A stretch of 64,000 nt of DNA from Microbispora sp. ZYX-F-249 (GCF_039649665.1 NZ_JBDJAW010000001.1:434001-498000), one strand, 5' to 3'; shown: positions 1-13,687, numbered from the stretch's first letter. The notes: generated from the letters alone by a model not told the origin. Numbers and translations are program-made.

Positions 1-202
1 CGCGCGCCGCTCCGTGAACGGCGACGGCTTCCAACCCGTAGGCGCTGCAGGACGGTTCGAACCGGCACCTCGGCCCCAGCATCGGGCTGATGAAGGCACG
101 GTAGAACTTGATGAGCGCGAGCAGCACGCGAGCGACCGGCCCGGTCGCGGGCCGGCCGGCCTCCCCGGGCACCACTGCCGGGGTCGGTTGCTGCGCTGTC
201 AT
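1..202 (-). CDS. yidD: YidD membrane protein insertion efficiency factor (partial)
   Basis: The reading frame starts at the ATG at 202 and runs off the left edge, so only about 67 N-terminal residues are visible. After a hydrophilic leader it reads [19 protein letters not shown] followed by EPSCSAYG, the hallmark of the YidD family, which is known to help YidC-dependent membrane insertion. The start codon overlaps the rnpA stop as ATGA, so translation is probably coupled, and the order rpmH-rnpA-yidD is the standard bacterial one. The C-terminal part is outside the window. Confidence 0.93.
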   Translation of the reverse strand, partial: MTAQQPTPAVVPGEAGRPATGPVARVLLALIKFYRAFISPMLGPRCRFEPSCSAYGLEAVAVHGAAR

Positions 203-576
203 GACCGTCCATCCGTCGGGGCCCGGGAATCGGACCCGCGCCGCCGGAGTAAACGACTCAGCGCGACGTCGAGTTCGGCGGCCAGGTGCTCGCTGCGCGC
301 GGACGCAGCCGGTGGATTGGCGCGTACCACCAGAAGGCTACCTCTCGGCAGCATCGGCAGGCGGTTCCGCACGAGGTGTCTCAACCTGCGCCTGACCTGG
401 TTCCGCACCACGGCGCCACCGACTGCCTTGCTCACGACGAAGCCGACCAGCGGTGGCTCGTCGGCGTCGCGCAGGTTCAGGTGTGCGACCAGGGTGGGAC
501 GCCCGGCGCGCCGCCCACGGCGAATCGCGTCGGCGAACTCGTCACCCCGCCGCATGCGGGACGCGGACGGCAGCAC
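199..576 (-). CDS. rnpA: Ribonuclease P protein component
   Basis: This encodes a 125-residue basic protein, the usual size of the RNase P protein subunit that assists the catalytic RNA in trimming tRNA 5' ends. The N-terminus [20 protein letters not shown] and the RNR-type helix [15 protein letters not shown] are typical. I place the start at the GTG at 576 because the minus strand has GAGGAAGG just upstream; an ATG 45 bases further upstream would add a tail not expected in the family. The stop overlaps the yidD start by four bases. rpmH lies 65 bases upstream on the same strand. Confidence 0.94.
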   Translation of the reverse strand: MLPSASRMRRGDEFADAIRRGRRAGRPTLVAHLNLRDADEPPLVGFVVSKAVGGAVVRNQVRRRLRHLVRNRLPMLPRGSLLVVRANPPAASARSEHLAAELDVALSRLLRRRGSDSRAPTDGRS

Positions 577-641
577 CGGGCCTTCCTCGATCGACGTACG
601 GCCGCCCGCTCCGCTCGGCACGGGCGGGCGGCGTGTGGTTG

Positions 642-779
642 TCAGACCGTCAGCTCGGCGCGGCCCTTGCGGCGGCGCGCGGCCAGGATGGCGCGGCCGG
701 CCCGGGTGCGCATGCGCAGCCGGAAGCCGTGGGTCTTCGCGCGGCGACGGTTGTTCGGCTGGTAAGTACGCTTGCTCAC
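642..779 (-). CDS. rpmH: 50S ribosomal protein L34
   Basis: This is a 45-residue, highly basic protein beginning [19 protein letters not shown] and ending with a KGRAELTV-like tail, the canonical L34 sequence of actinobacteria. It is part of the large ribosomal subunit. It starts with GTG and is transcribed away from dnaA, heading the rpmH-rnpA-yidD operon. Its promoter must lie in the 780-1212 region shared with dnaA. Confidence 0.97.
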   Translation of the reverse strand: MSKRTYQPNNRRRAKTHGFRLRMRTRAGRAILAARRRKGRAELTV

Positions 780-1212
780 GGGTGGGCTCCAGGCGTCAAG
801 TACGTCCGCGGCGTTCCGCGGGCGCGGTACATTCCATGGTCACGGCTCGTCAGATGCGCGGGCATGCGAAATAGCCGTCGCGTGATTAGCCGACCGGGAC
901 ACGTTACGGGTCCACCGTACGTCAGGTCAAACCGGCACCCGTGCCGCCAAGCGAGTACGGCGAGCGACCATGGCCCATTAGGCTGTGGACAACGCCTTGA
1001 ACGCAGGTTGCGCACACCGCTACTGTCGGCCGTCCGGCTCTTCCCCCCACCAGCGTGAACGTGCCCGGGGAGGACGCGCGGGCTGTGCACATCATGTGGA
1101 TCATATGTGGATGGCATGCGGACGAGGGCCGGTGCCGCGAGGCGTACGGGACTGACACGACACGGATCGCGGCGGGCGAGCGGGGCCGCGCAACGGGAGG
1201 AGGGGCCGAGCC
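780..1212. promoter_or_regulatory. rpmH/dnaA divergent promoter region with DnaA boxes
   Basis: This 433-base gene-free stretch separates the divergent rpmH and dnaA genes. It contains one perfect actinobacterial DnaA box on the minus strand (TGTGGACAA at 984-992) and a degenerate pair, TGTGGATCA at 1095-1103 and TGTGGATGG at 1106-1114, again 11 bases apart. This arrangement is expected for dnaA autoregulation. The dnaA ribosome site GGAGG sits about 12 bases before the ATG. I could not assign -10 and -35 elements with confidence. Confidence 0.75.
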
Positions 1213-2868
1213 ATGGAAGGCGTCGATCTCAACGCTGTATGGGCTCGGGCGCTCAGGACCCTGCTCGACGAGGGCGTCTCGGGGCAGCAGCGGGCGTTCC
1301 TGCAGATGACGCAGCCCTCCGGCCTCATCAACGACACGATTCTCCTGGCGGCCCCCAACGACTTCGCCAAGGAGGTCATCGAGGTACGCCTGCGCCCGCT
1401 GATCGTGCACGCGTTGTCGCAGGAGCTCGGCCGGCCCGTGCGGATCGCCGTGATGGTGGATCCCGGCGCCGGGATGTCCGCCCCGTCCGACCCCGCCCCC
1501 GCACCGGCGGCGGACCATCGTCCACAGTCGCCGTCCACAGGTTATCCACAGGCCGGCTCGCAGGCTCCCCGCTTCCCCTTAGGCGAGGACGGCCCGATCC
1601 GGCGCGACGCGGAGCCGCACGGGCAGCACTATCCACAGGCCCAGCAGTATCCACAGCCTCCACAGCACATGTCCCCGCCGGACCGCCCGCAGCGGCCCGG
1701 CGGCTACTCCCCCGAGCCGCCCCCCGCGCCCAAGCCCGAGCCGGTTCCCGGGCCGGGCCCCGTGTCCGGCCCCGTACCCGGTGCCGGGCAGAACCGGTGG
1801 GACGCCCGGGGCGGCCGCACCTCCGGCGAGCCGGCCCGGCTGAACGCCAAGTACACCTTCGAGACCTTCGTCATCGGCGCCAGCAACCGCTTCGCGCACG
1901 CCGCCGCCGTCGCGGTCGCCGAGGCCCCCGCCAAGGCGTACAACCCACTGTTCATCTACGGCGACTCCGGGCTGGGCAAGACCCACCTGCTGCACGCGAT
2001 CGGCCACTACGCGCAGAGCCTGTACGACGGCGCCCGGGTGCGGTACGTGAGCTCCGAGGAGTTCACCAACGACTTCATCAACTCCATCCGCGACCACAAG
2101 GCCGACGGGTTCCGCTCCCGTTTCCGCGCTGTGGACATCCTCCTCGTCGACGACATCCAGTTCCTCGAGGGCAAGGAGCAGACGCAGGAGGAGTTCTTCC
2201 ACACCTTCAACACCCTCCACAACGCCAGCAAGCAGATCGTCATCTCCAGCGACCGGGCGCCCAAGCAGCTCGTGACGCTGGAGGACCGGCTGCGCAACCG
2301 GTTCGAGTGGGGCCTGATCACCGACGTCCAGCCGCCCGAGCTGGAGACCCGCATCGCGATCCTGCGCAAGAAGGCGATTCAGGAGGGGCTGGCCGCGCCG
2401 CCCGACGTGCTGGAGTACATCGCCAGCCGCATCGCGACGAACATCCGCGAGCTGGAGGGCGCGCTGATCCGGGTCACCGCGTTCGCCAGCCTCAACCGGC
2501 AGTCCGTGGACATCCAGCTCGCCGAGATCGTCCTCAAGGACCTCATCAGCGAGGACGCGAGCCCGGAGATCACCATCTCCCTCATCATGTCCACGACCGC
2601 CGAGTACTTCGGCGTCTCGCTCGACGACCTGTGCGGAAGCTCACGCTCGCGGGCCCTCGTCACCGCCCGGCAGATCGCCATGTATCTGGCCCGTGAGCTG
2701 ACCGACCTGTCCCTGCCGAAGATCGGCCAGCAGTTCGGCGGGCGCGACCACACCACCGTGATGCACGCGGAGCGTAAGATCCGGTCGCTCATGGCCGAGA
2801 GGCGCTCGATGTACAACCAGGTCAACGAGTTGACGACACGGATCAAGCAGCGCGCACGCAACGCTTAG
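1213..2868 (+). CDS. dnaA: Chromosomal replication initiator DnaA
   Basis: This 551-residue ATPase recognises origin DNA boxes and opens oriC. Domain I covers about residues 1-84. Domain II is a long Pro/Gln-rich linker (about 85-207), larger than in most bacteria but usual for actinomycetes. Domain III follows, with Walker [10 protein letters not shown] at 250-258 and Walker [11 protein letters not shown]. Domain IV ends the protein with the DNA-binding signature [15 protein letters not shown]. The ATG at 1213 has a strong GGGAGGAGG ribosome site. The linker contains three YPQ tripeptides (residues 111-113, 140-142, 146-148) whose codons TAT-CCA-CAG are themselves DnaA-box cores. Confidence 0.98.
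   Translation: MEGVDLNAVWARALRTLLDEGVSGQQRAFLQMTQPSGLINDTILLAAPNDFAKEVIEVRLRPLIVHALSQELGRPVRIAVMVDPGAGMSAPSDPAPAPAADHRPQSPSTGYPQAGSQAPRFPLGEDGPIRRDAEPHGQHYPQAQQYPQPPQHMSPPDRPQRPGGYSPEPPPAPKPEPVPGPGPVSGPVPGAGQNRWDARGGRTSGEPARLNAKYTFETFVIGASNRFAHAAAVAVAEAPAKAYNPLFIYGDSGLGKTHLLHAIGHYAQSLYDGARVRYVSSEEFTNDFINSIRDHKADGFRSRFRAVDILLVDDIQFLEGKEQTQEEFFHTFNTLHNASKQIVISSDRAPKQLVTLEDRLRNRFEWGLITDVQPPELETRIAILRKKAIQEGLAAPPDVLEYIASRIATNIRELEGALIRVTAFASLNRQSVDIQLAEIVLKDLISEDASPEITISLIMSTTAEYFGVSLDDLCGSSRSRALVTARQIAMYLARELTDLSLPKIGQQFGGRDHTTVMHAERKIRSLMAERRSMYNQVNELTTRIKQRARNA
1518..1664 (+). promoter_or_regulatory. DnaA-box cluster inside the dnaA linker coding DNA
   Basis: At least five box-like 9-mers lie in the part of dnaA that encodes the domain II linker: TCGTCCACA at 1518-1526, CCGTCCACA at 1531-1539, a perfect TTATCCACA at 1542-1550, CTATCCACA at 1629-1637 and GTATCCACA at 1647-1655. 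A partial CCTCCACA sits at 1657. They are read in frame as RPQ, PST and YPQ. The clustering is seen directly; a role in origin function or dnaA autoregulation is inference. Confidence 0.6.
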
Positions 2869-3300
2869 TGCACAGCTGTGGATAACTCTGTGGATCAAAA
2901 AATTCGGCCCTCGGCGGCCGCCGCGTCGATACCCACACCCTCTCCGGCTCTCCAACACGCCGTCCCCACTTGGGGACAACTTTGGGGAAAAGCTGGGGAC
3001 TACTTGGGGAACACCCGTGGACGAGCTGGGGACGCCCTGTGCGTACTCGTCACAGCCGACTCGGCTGTCCCTTTTACCCCGTGGACAACCGGTGGAAACA
3101 TGGTGGATTACTCGTGGACAGAGGGCCCTCCGCCTGGGGAACGGGTGTGGGGACAGCGGGTCCACCCACAATCCACAGGGGGTCCGTCCACCTCTCCCCC
3201 ACACCGGCAGTGGATGAATCAGCTCCCGTGAGCTGCGAAAATGCTCGACATCCACATATCCACACTGCCTAATGAGACGACTTGTATCTCTCCCTCTAAA
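2869..3300. other. Chromosomal origin of replication (oriC)
   Basis: The dnaA-dnaN intergenic region is the standard oriC site of actinobacteria. It contains TGTGGATAA at 2877-2885, TGTGGATCA at 2889-2897, an A/T-rich run at 2894-2904, CGTGGACAA at 3080-3088, CAATCCACA at 3169-3177 and tandem ACATCCACA/ATATCCACA at 3248-3264, plus several weaker sites. A block of six G-rich variants (starts 2971, 2983, 2994, 3005, 3016, 3027) is phased at 11-12 bases. Box orientation switches from mostly TGTGGA-like on the left to mostly TCCACA-like on the right. Confidence 0.92.
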
Positions 3301-3392
3301 GAACTCAAGAACCATAGAAGGGGTTCTGGAGGCACACAGGTGCGGGAGAGTGAAGACTTGACGAAGCAGCGACACCCAGGAGGCTGATCCAC

Positions 3393-4532
3393 GTGATGTT
3401 CCGGATCGATCGCGACGTGCTCGCCGAGGCCGTGGCGTGGACGGCACGAAGCCTTCCGGCCCGTCCCTCGGTGCCGGTGCTCGCCGGCATGCGGCTCGAG
3501 GTGACCGACGACCAGAGGCTGAAGCTGTCCGGCTTCGACTACGAGGTCTCCGCCGAGGTGACCCTGGAGGTGCAGACCGGGGAGCCGGGCGTGGTCCTCG
3601 TCTCCGGCAAGCTCCTCGCCGAGATCACCCGCGCGCTTCCCGCACAGCCGGTCGAGCTGGTTGTGGACGGAGCCAAGGCCGTCGTCACCTGTGGCAGCGC
3701 ACGCTTCACACTTCTCACCATGCCTGTGGAGGACTACCCCTCCCTGCCGGCCATGCCCCCGGCCGCCGGACGGGTCGGCAGCGACGTGTTCGCCTCGGCG
3801 GTCGGTCAGGTCGCCGTCGCCGCGGGCAAGGACGACACGCTCCCGATGCTCACCGGCGTGCGGATGGAGATCGAGGGCGACACCGTGACCCTCGCCGCCA
3901 CCGACCGCTACCGCCTCGCCGTACGCGAGCTGAAGTGGCAGCCCGAGCAGCCCGGCTTCCAGGCCGTGGCGATGATCCCCGGCCGGACGCTGGCGGACAC
4001 CGCCAAGGCGCTGGGCGGCAGCGGCGCCGAGGTCGAGATCGCGCTCAGCTCGGCCGGCGGCACCGGCGAGGGCATGATCGGGTTCTCCAGCTCGGGGCGG
4101 CGGACGACGACCCGGCTGCTCGACCCCGAATTCCCCAAGTACCGCTCGCTGCTGCCCACCGAGTTCTCCGCGCGCGCGGATCTGTCCACAGCCTCGTTCG
4201 TCGAGGCCGTCAAGCGCGTCGCTCTGGTCGCCGAGCGCAACACCCCCGTACGGCTGGCCTTCCGCGGCGGAGAGGTCGTCCTGGAGGCGGGCAGCGGCGA
4301 CGAGGCGCAGGCCGTGGAGGCGCTGCCGGTCGAGTTCGACGGCGACGAGATCAACATCGCCTTCAACCACCAGTTCCTGCTGGAGGGCCTGGGGGCGATC
4401 GACTCCGACGTCGCGCGGCTTCAGTTCACCACGCCGACCAAGCCCGCCATCCTCACCGGGGGCAAGCCTGTGGACGACGGCGGAAGCGAGGACTACCGCT
4501 ACCTCATCATGCCCATCCGGTTGTCCAGCTGA
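3393..4532 (+). CDS. dnaN: DNA polymerase III beta subunit (sliding clamp)
   Basis: This encodes a 379-residue clamp that tethers DNA polymerase III to DNA. It begins FRIDRDVLAEAVAWTARSLP and shows the three repeated clamp folds of the family, ending YRYLIMPIRL as expected. Two adjacent starts are possible, GTG at 3393 and ATG at 3396; AGGAGG at 3378-3383 is nine bases from the GTG and twelve from the ATG, so the GTG is slightly favoured. It lies just right of oriC. Several TGTGGACG-like DnaA-box variants occur in its coding DNA, for example at 4182-4190 and 4469-4477. Confidence 0.97.
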   Translation: MMFRIDRDVLAEAVAWTARSLPARPSVPVLAGMRLEVTDDQRLKLSGFDYEVSAEVTLEVQTGEPGVVLVSGKLLAEITRALPAQPVELVVDGAKAVVTCGSARFTLLTMPVEDYPSLPAMPPAAGRVGSDVFASAVGQVAVAAGKDDTLPMLTGVRMEIEGDTVTLAATDRYRLAVRELKWQPEQPGFQAVAMIPGRTLADTAKALGGSGAEVEIALSSAGGTGEGMIGFSSSGRRTTTRLLDPEFPKYRSLLPTEFSARADLSTASFVEAVKRVALVAERNTPVRLAFRGGEVVLEAGSGDEAQAVEALPVEFDGDEINIAFNHQFLLEGLGAIDSDVARLQFTTPTKPAILTGGKPVDDGGSEDYRYLIMPIRLSS

Positions 4533-4648
4533 CCCGGCCCTGACACCCCGGGCGTACGATCTCCTGCGGGCATGGACCCCCGATGCATGGGTACGCGTGC
4601 CTCGGTGGACGACGCTGTGGACGACGCAGAGGTTGAGGGGTGGCTCAG

Positions 4649-5593
4649 ATGCAGATCGGCATGATCGGGCTCGGCAAAATGGGCGGGAACATGGCCGAGC
4701 GGCTGCGGCGCGGCGGCCACGAGGTCGTGGGCTACGACCGCGATCCCTCGGTCAGCGACGTCGGCAGCCTGAAGGACCTCGTGGAGAGGCTTCAGGCGCC
4801 GCGCGCGATCTGGGTCATGGTCCCCGCCGGGGCCCCCACGCGGAGCACGATCGAGCAGCTGCGCGACCTGCTGTCGGAGGGTGACGTCGTCATCGACGGC
4901 GGCAACTCGCACTATCTGGACGACCAGCGGCACGCGGCCGACCTCGCCACCCGCGGCATCGGCTTCGTCGACGTGGGCGTCAGCGGCGGCGTCTGGGGGC
5001 TGGAGTACGGCTACGCGCTGATGGTCGGCGGGGACGAGGAGCACGTCCGCCGGCTCATGCCGATCTTCGACACGCTCAAGCCCGAGGGCGAGGACGGCTT
5101 CGTCCACGCCGGCGGGGTGGGCGCCGGTCACTTCGCGAAGATGGTCCACAACGGCATCGAGTACGGCATGATGCAGGCCTTCGCCGAGGGCTGGGAGCTG
5201 CTCGAGGCGAGCGACGCCGTGACCAACGTCCCCGAGACGTTCAAGAGCTGGCGCCACGGCACCGTCATCCGGTCGTGGCTGCTCGACCTGCTGGTGCGGG
5301 CGCTGGAGGAGGACCCCGACCTCACCGAGCTCAAGGGCTACGCGGAGGACTCCGGGGAGGGCCGCTGGACGGTCCAGGCCGCCGTGGACCACGCCGTGCC
5401 CCTGCCGGCCATCACGGCCGCGCTGTACGCCCGCTTCGCCTCGCGCCAGGCCGACTCCCCCGCGATGAAGATGGTCGCGGCGCTGCGCAACCAGTTCGGC
5501 GGGCACGCGGTCGCCTCCACCGAGGGTCAGAGCGGCAAGGGAGCCGACGCCCCCGGCGCCGACGTCACCCCGCCGGTGGAGACCGAGCGCTGA
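4649..5593 (+). CDS. gnd: 6-phosphogluconate dehydrogenase, decarboxylating (short type)
   Basis: This 314-residue enzyme is predicted to oxidise 6-phosphogluconate to ribulose 5-phosphate with NAD(P). It has the N-terminal Rossmann motif GLGKMGGNMA, the conserved VIDGGNSHYLDD segment, the VSGGVWGLEYGYALMVGG loop and HNGIEYGMMQAFAEG, typical of the short YqeC-like GND subfamily. The ATG at 4649 has GAGGGG eight bases upstream; a GTG at 4640 would add only three residues. A gnd gene between dnaN and recF is a recurrent feature of actinomycete origins and has no known role in replication. Confidence 0.93.
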   Translation: MQIGMIGLGKMGGNMAERLRRGGHEVVGYDRDPSVSDVGSLKDLVERLQAPRAIWVMVPAGAPTRSTIEQLRDLLSEGDVVIDGGNSHYLDDQRHAADLATRGIGFVDVGVSGGVWGLEYGYALMVGGDEEHVRRLMPIFDTLKPEGEDGFVHAGGVGAGHFAKMVHNGIEYGMMQAFAEGWELLEASDAVTNVPETFKSWRHGTVIRSWLLDLLVRALEEDPDLTELKGYAEDSGEGRWTVQAAVDHAVPLPAITAALYARFASRQADSPAMKMVAALRNQFGGHAVASTEGQSGKGADAPGADVTPPVETER

Positions 5594-5706
5594 CCCACGG
5601 CGCCGGTTCTCCACAGCCTGTGGATCACCGACCCGTACCCACCCGCTTGTCCACAGTGCGTCGTGGCCGGGACACGAAGGCCGGGCACCGGCACTAGCCT
5701 GGCGGG
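5594..5706. promoter_or_regulatory. gnd-recF spacer with DnaA boxes
   Basis: This 113-base spacer holds a perfect TTGTCCACA at 5647-5655, TGTGGATCA at 5619-5627 and TTCTCCACA at 5607-5615. It probably carries the recF promoter. The boxes lie about 2.4 kb from the main oriC and may act in DnaA regulation or titration; this is inference. Confidence 0.55.
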
Positions 5707-6894
5707 GTGCACGTGGCGAGCCTGTCCCTCACCGACTTCCGGTCGTACCCGGAGGTCGAACTCGTGCTGGAACCGGGGGCGACGGCGTTCGTCGGGCCGA
5801 ACGGGCAGGGCAAGACCAACCTGGTCGAGGCGCTGGGCTACCTCGCGACCCACTCGAGCCACCGCGTGGCCACCGACGCGCCGCTCGTGCGGCACGGCGC
5901 GCAGCGGGCGATCGTGCGCGGGGCGGTGGTCAGGGACGACCGGCGCGCGCTGATCGAGGTGGAGATCAACCCGGGCCGGGCCAACCGCGCCAGGGTGAAC
6001 CGCTCGCCCGTCCCCCGGCCGCGCGACGCACTCGGACTGCTGCGGACCGTGCTGTTCGCCCCGGAGGACCTCGCGCTGGTGAAGGGCGACCCGTCGGAGC
6101 GCCGCCGTTTCATGGACGACCTGCTCGTGGCCCGTGTCCCCAGGTTCGCCGGCGTGCGGGCCGACTACGAGCGTGTGCTCAAGCAGCGCAACGCCCTCCT
6201 CCGTACGGCCGCGGCGTCGCGGGCGGGACGGCGGCGCGGCGGCCGCAGGCAGGAGGACGACGTGGCCTTCGCCGCGGCGGGCGCGGGTGACGTCATGAGC
6301 ACGCTCGAGGTCTGGGACTCCCACCTCGTGCGTCACGGCGCGGAACTGCTGGCGGCGCGGCTGCGCCTGGTGGACGCGCTGCGCCCCCTCGTGGCGAAGG
6401 CGTACGCCACTCTCGCCCCGTCGTCGGGGCTCGCCGATCTCGAATACCGGCCATCGGGGTTATCCACAGATATCCCCACCTTGGGGACAAACCGGGAACT
6501 GCTGGCCGAGCACCTGCGGGCGGGCCTCGCGGAGGCTCGCCAGTCGGAGCTGGAACGAGGCGTGACCCTCGTCGGCCCGCACCGCGACGACCTGCTGCTG
6601 CGGCTGGGCGAGCTGCCGGCCCGTGGCTACGCGAGCCATGGCGAGTCGTGGTCGTTCGCGCTCGCGCTGCGGCTGGCCGCCTACGACCTGCTGAGAGCGG
6701 ACGGCGGCGACCCCGTGCTGATCCTGGACGACGTCTTCGCCGAGCTGGACGGCCAGCGGCGCAGGCGCCTCACCGAGATCGTCGCTCCGGCCGAGCAGGT
6801 GCTCATCACGGCGGCGGTGCCGGACGACGTGCCCCCCGAGCTGACCGGCGCCCGGTTCGACGTGATGGAAGGGAGCGTGTCCCGTGTCCGATGA
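5707..6894 (+). CDS. recF: DNA replication and repair protein RecF
   Basis: This encodes a 395-residue SMC-like ATPase that helps load RecA at single-strand gaps. It begins [20 protein letters not shown], has Walker [10 protein letters not shown] near residue 40, and ends with the ABC-type signature region and Walker [12 protein letters not shown]. It starts at the GTG at 5707. Its 3' end overlaps the next gene by eleven bases. A perfect TTATCCACA DnaA box (6460-6468) lies inside the coding region. Confidence 0.96.
   Translation: MHVASLSLTDFRSYPEVELVLEPGATAFVGPNGQGKTNLVEALGYLATHSSHRVATDAPLVRHGAQRAIVRGAVVRDDRRALIEVEINPGRANRARVNRSPVPRPRDALGLLRTVLFAPEDLALVKGDPSERRRFMDDLLVARVPRFAGVRADYERVLKQRNALLRTAAASRAGRRRGGRRQEDDVAFAAAGAGDVMSTLEVWDSHLVRHGAELLAARLRLVDALRPLVAKAYATLAPSSGLADLEYRPSGLSTDIPTLGTNRELLAEHLRAGLAEARQSELERGVTLVGPHRDDLLLRLGELPARGYASHGESWSFALALRLAAYDLLRADGGDPVLILDDVFAELDGQRRRRLTEIVAPAEQVLITAAVPDDVPPELTGARFDVMEGSVSRVR
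6460..6468 (+). promoter_or_regulatory. DnaA box inside recF
   Basis: A perfect TTATCCACA lies in recF coding DNA. A second box-like ATATCCACA follows at 6896-6904, at the start of the next gene. Both match the strong DnaA-binding consensus; function is inferred from sequence only. Confidence 0.45.
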
Positions 6895-7417
6895 GATATC
6901 CACAGCCGGTGGACAGTCGCCGCAGGGTGCGGTCGCGCGGGGTGCCGCGCTCGCGCGGGAGAAACTGGCCCAGGCGAAGGCCGACGCGCTGAAGCGGGGA
7001 CAGCTTCCGCGGGCCGAGCCGCGCCGCCGCTCCGGGGCGGGCGCCCCACGGCGGGACTCCGGTGACCCGCTGCCGTTCGGGCGGGCGATCCGCGACCTGC
7101 TCGCCGCCCGGGGATGGGAACAGCCGGTCGCGGTCGGCGGCGTGTTCGGCCGCTGGGGGGAGATCGTCGGCCCGGAACTGGCCGCCCACACCAGGCCGGA
7201 GAGCTTCGAGGACGGCGAGGTGCTGGTCGCCGCCGACTCCACCGCCTGGGCGACGCAGGTGCGGCTGCTCGCGTCCACCCTGGTCAGGCGGCTGAACGAG
7301 GAGCTCGGCGACGGCACCGTGACCCGGGTCAAGGTGCACGGCCCCGGCGCCGGGCACCGCCCGGAGGGCGGCCTGCGCGTACGCGGGAGCCGCGGGCCCG
7401 GCGACACGTACGGCTGA
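6884..7417 (+). CDS. DUF721 / DciA-like protein
   Basis: This 177-residue protein has a charged N-terminal half followed by a DUF721 domain ([18 protein letters not shown], then [17 protein letters not shown] and [20 protein letters not shown]). DUF721 corresponds to DciA, the replicative-helicase operator found in bacteria lacking DnaC; a helicase-loading role here is inference from family and position. It starts at a GTG overlapping the recF stop by eleven bases, indicating translational coupling. Confidence 0.88.
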   Translation: MSDEISTAGGQSPQGAVARGAALAREKLAQAKADALKRGQLPRAEPRRRSGAGAPRRDSGDPLPFGRAIRDLLAARGWEQPVAVGGVFGRWGEIVGPELAAHTRPESFEDGEVLVAADSTAWATQVRLLASTLVRRLNEELGDGTVTRVKVHGPGAGHRPEGGLRVRGSRGPGDTYG

Positions 7418-9719
<2,302 letters not shown>

Positions 9720-9747
9720 GCAGCGTGGCCGACCAGAAGGACTTTTC

Positions 9748-12245
<2,498 letters not shown>

Positions 12246-12249
<4 letters not shown>

Positions 12250-12308
12250 GCGAGCGTAAAGAGCGACTCGACCAGCACAGCGTGGCGTCAGGCGAGGGCG
12301 TGGCATGA
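12246..12308 (+). CDS. 20-residue coupled mini-ORF between gyrA and the DUF3566 gene
   Basis: An ATG at 12246 overlaps the gyrA stop as ATGA, and this frame ends in a TGA that overlaps the next ATG (12305), again as ATGA. It reads [20 protein letters not shown]. Such a chain of overlaps would let ribosomes pass from gyrA to the DUF3566 gene by reinitiation. The sequence is hydrophilic and resembles nothing I recognise. It may be a true peptide, a translation relay or a remnant of a longer N-terminus. Confidence 0.4.
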
Positions 12309-13156
12309 GTGACACCGGCGGGCCGCGGACACCCGGCGGCAAGCAGAGACCGACGGGCGCCCGCCCGGCGTCGTCCCCGAACGGGGTTACCGCGCGGGCG
12401 CACGATGGCGGTAGCGTCGCCAAGGTGGCTTCCGAAGGAGATGACGTGACCGCCGCCGACAAGGCGAAGGCCGACGACACCATGCGCATCAGGACGTCGG
12501 CCGCCGATCAGCCATGGAAGCGGCAGGCGGCCACGGACGGCGCGTCCGAGAACGGCAGGTCCGACGTCGGCGGGGCGACCGCGCAGTATCCCCGCCCCAC
12601 GGGCCTCGGTACGTCCACACCCTCTGTGGACAACGGGCGCCCGTCTGTGGACAACGCCCGGCCCTCGGTGGACGGCGGATCCGTACGCGGGCTGAGCTTC
12701 GGCCCCGCCGGGGACCGCCCCGCCGAGTCGCCGAAGGAGAAGGACAAGAACAAGAAGTCCGGCTTGCGCCCGCCGCGCAAGGCCCACCTGGTCCTGCGCA
12801 GGATCGAGCCGTGGTCGGCGATGAAGTTCAGCTTCGTCGTGTCGCTGGTGTGCTTCGTCGTGCTGTTCGTGGCCGTCGCCGTGCTGTACGGCGTGCTGTC
12901 GGCGCTCGGCGTCTTCTCCTCGATCACCGAGACCGTCACGCAGCTCACCACGAGCGGTGGCGCCGCCGGCAACGGGGTCGGCACCATCGACATCGGCAGC
13001 TGGTTCGAGCCGGTCCGCATCCTCGGGTACGCGGCACTGCTGGGCGCGCTGAACGTCGTGCTCATCACCGCGCTCTCCACCCTCGGCGCGGTGATCTACA
13101 ACATCTCCGCGGACCTCGTGGGCGGTGTCGAGGTCACCTTCAGCGAAGCGGAGTGA
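12305..13156 (+). CDS. DUF3566 transmembrane protein
   Basis: This 283-residue protein has a long, disordered, charged N-terminus (about 1-150) and a C-terminal DUF3566 domain with two membrane helices (around KFSFVVSLVCFVVLFVAVAV and ILGYAALLGALNVVLITALS). The family occurs right after gyrA throughout actinobacteria; its function is unknown. The disordered part contains PSVDN repeats at residues 106-110 and 113-117 and a third, PSVDG, whose codons contain two perfect DnaA boxes. It is followed by tRNA-Ile. Confidence 0.88.
   Translation: MSDTGGPRTPGGKQRPTGARPASSPNGVTARAHDGGSVAKVASEGDDVTAADKAKADDTMRIRTSAADQPWKRQAATDGASENGRSDVGGATAQYPRPTGLGTSTPSVDNGRPSVDNARPSVDGGSVRGLSFGPAGDRPAESPKEKDKNKKSGLRPPRKAHLVLRRIEPWSAMKFSFVVSLVCFVVLFVAVAVLYGVLSALGVFSSITETVTQLTTSGGAAGNGVGTIDIGSWFEPVRILGYAALLGALNVVLITALSTLGAVIYNISADLVGGVEVTFSEAE
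12625..12654 (-). promoter_or_regulatory. Two in-frame DnaA boxes 21 bases apart
   Basis: Perfect TGTGGACAA sites lie at 12625-12633 and 12646-12654, exactly 21 bases (two helical turns) apart, inside the DUF3566 coding sequence. They are produced by a heptapeptide-like repeat containing PSVDN. A third, degenerate copy follows. Binding by DnaA is inferred from the exact consensus. Confidence 0.5.
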
Positions 13157-13325
13157 CCCCGGCCGCAGCAGGCACGGTACGGCTGGCCGCCCCATCCGAG
13201 CGGCCCGCCGTACGGAGCCGCGCCCGCTGGCACGACCAGGGGCCCGGACACGGTAAGCTTTTCCTCGTTCGGAACGACGGATTCGCCACCGGAAACGGGA
13301 TGCGGTAACGTTCGTTGCGCGGTGC

Positions 13326-13402
13326 GGGGCTATAGCTCAGTCGGTTAGAGCGCTTCCCTGATAAGGAAGAGGTCCCAGGTTCAAGTCCTGGTAGCCCCAC
13401 CA
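13326..13402 (+). tRNA. tRNA-Ile (anticodon GAU)
   Basis: The 77-base sequence folds as a normal tRNA: acceptor GGGGCTA pairs with TAGCCCC, the D-arm contains AGCTCAGTCGGTTAGAGC, the anticodon loop CTGATAA presents GAU, and the T-arm has GGTTCAAGTCC. The CCA end is encoded. Position after gyrA and DUF3566 is conserved in actinobacteria. Confidence 0.97.
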
Positions 13403-13417
13403 CGAAGCACTACTCAG

Positions 13418-13450
13418 AGGCCAGTTCCCACGTCCGGGACCTGGCCTTTT
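13418..13450 (+). terminator. Rho-independent terminator after tRNA-Ile
   Basis: AGGCCAG at 13418-13424 pairs with CTGGCCT at 13441-13447, extended by an inner CCC/GGG pairing, and is followed by a T run (13447-13450). It lies 15 bases after the tRNA. Confidence 0.75.
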
Positions 13451-13687
13451 GGCCGTCATCAAACCGTCGTGACCCCGCACTGATGCGTTCAAGCCGGTTC
13501 TCACGGTACCTGCTCGCGTCTGTGCCGGCAGGAAGAGCCCCGTATACCTCGGTTCCGATTGTGCTGTTACGGTAGGCCGCGGTGCGCCGGGAAGTCTGGT
13601 CGGCAACGTCTTTCAGCGTTGCACTCGGCGGAGGTTCTCGGTGGCACACATGACGGCCTGTAGGCACCACATCGAGGCCGACGTTCG

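Noticed and set aside
13451-13687. A regulatory RNA before the antiporter-TrkH pair, such as a c-di-AMP riboswitch
   Set aside because: None of the conserved riboswitch core sequences could be found in this gap.
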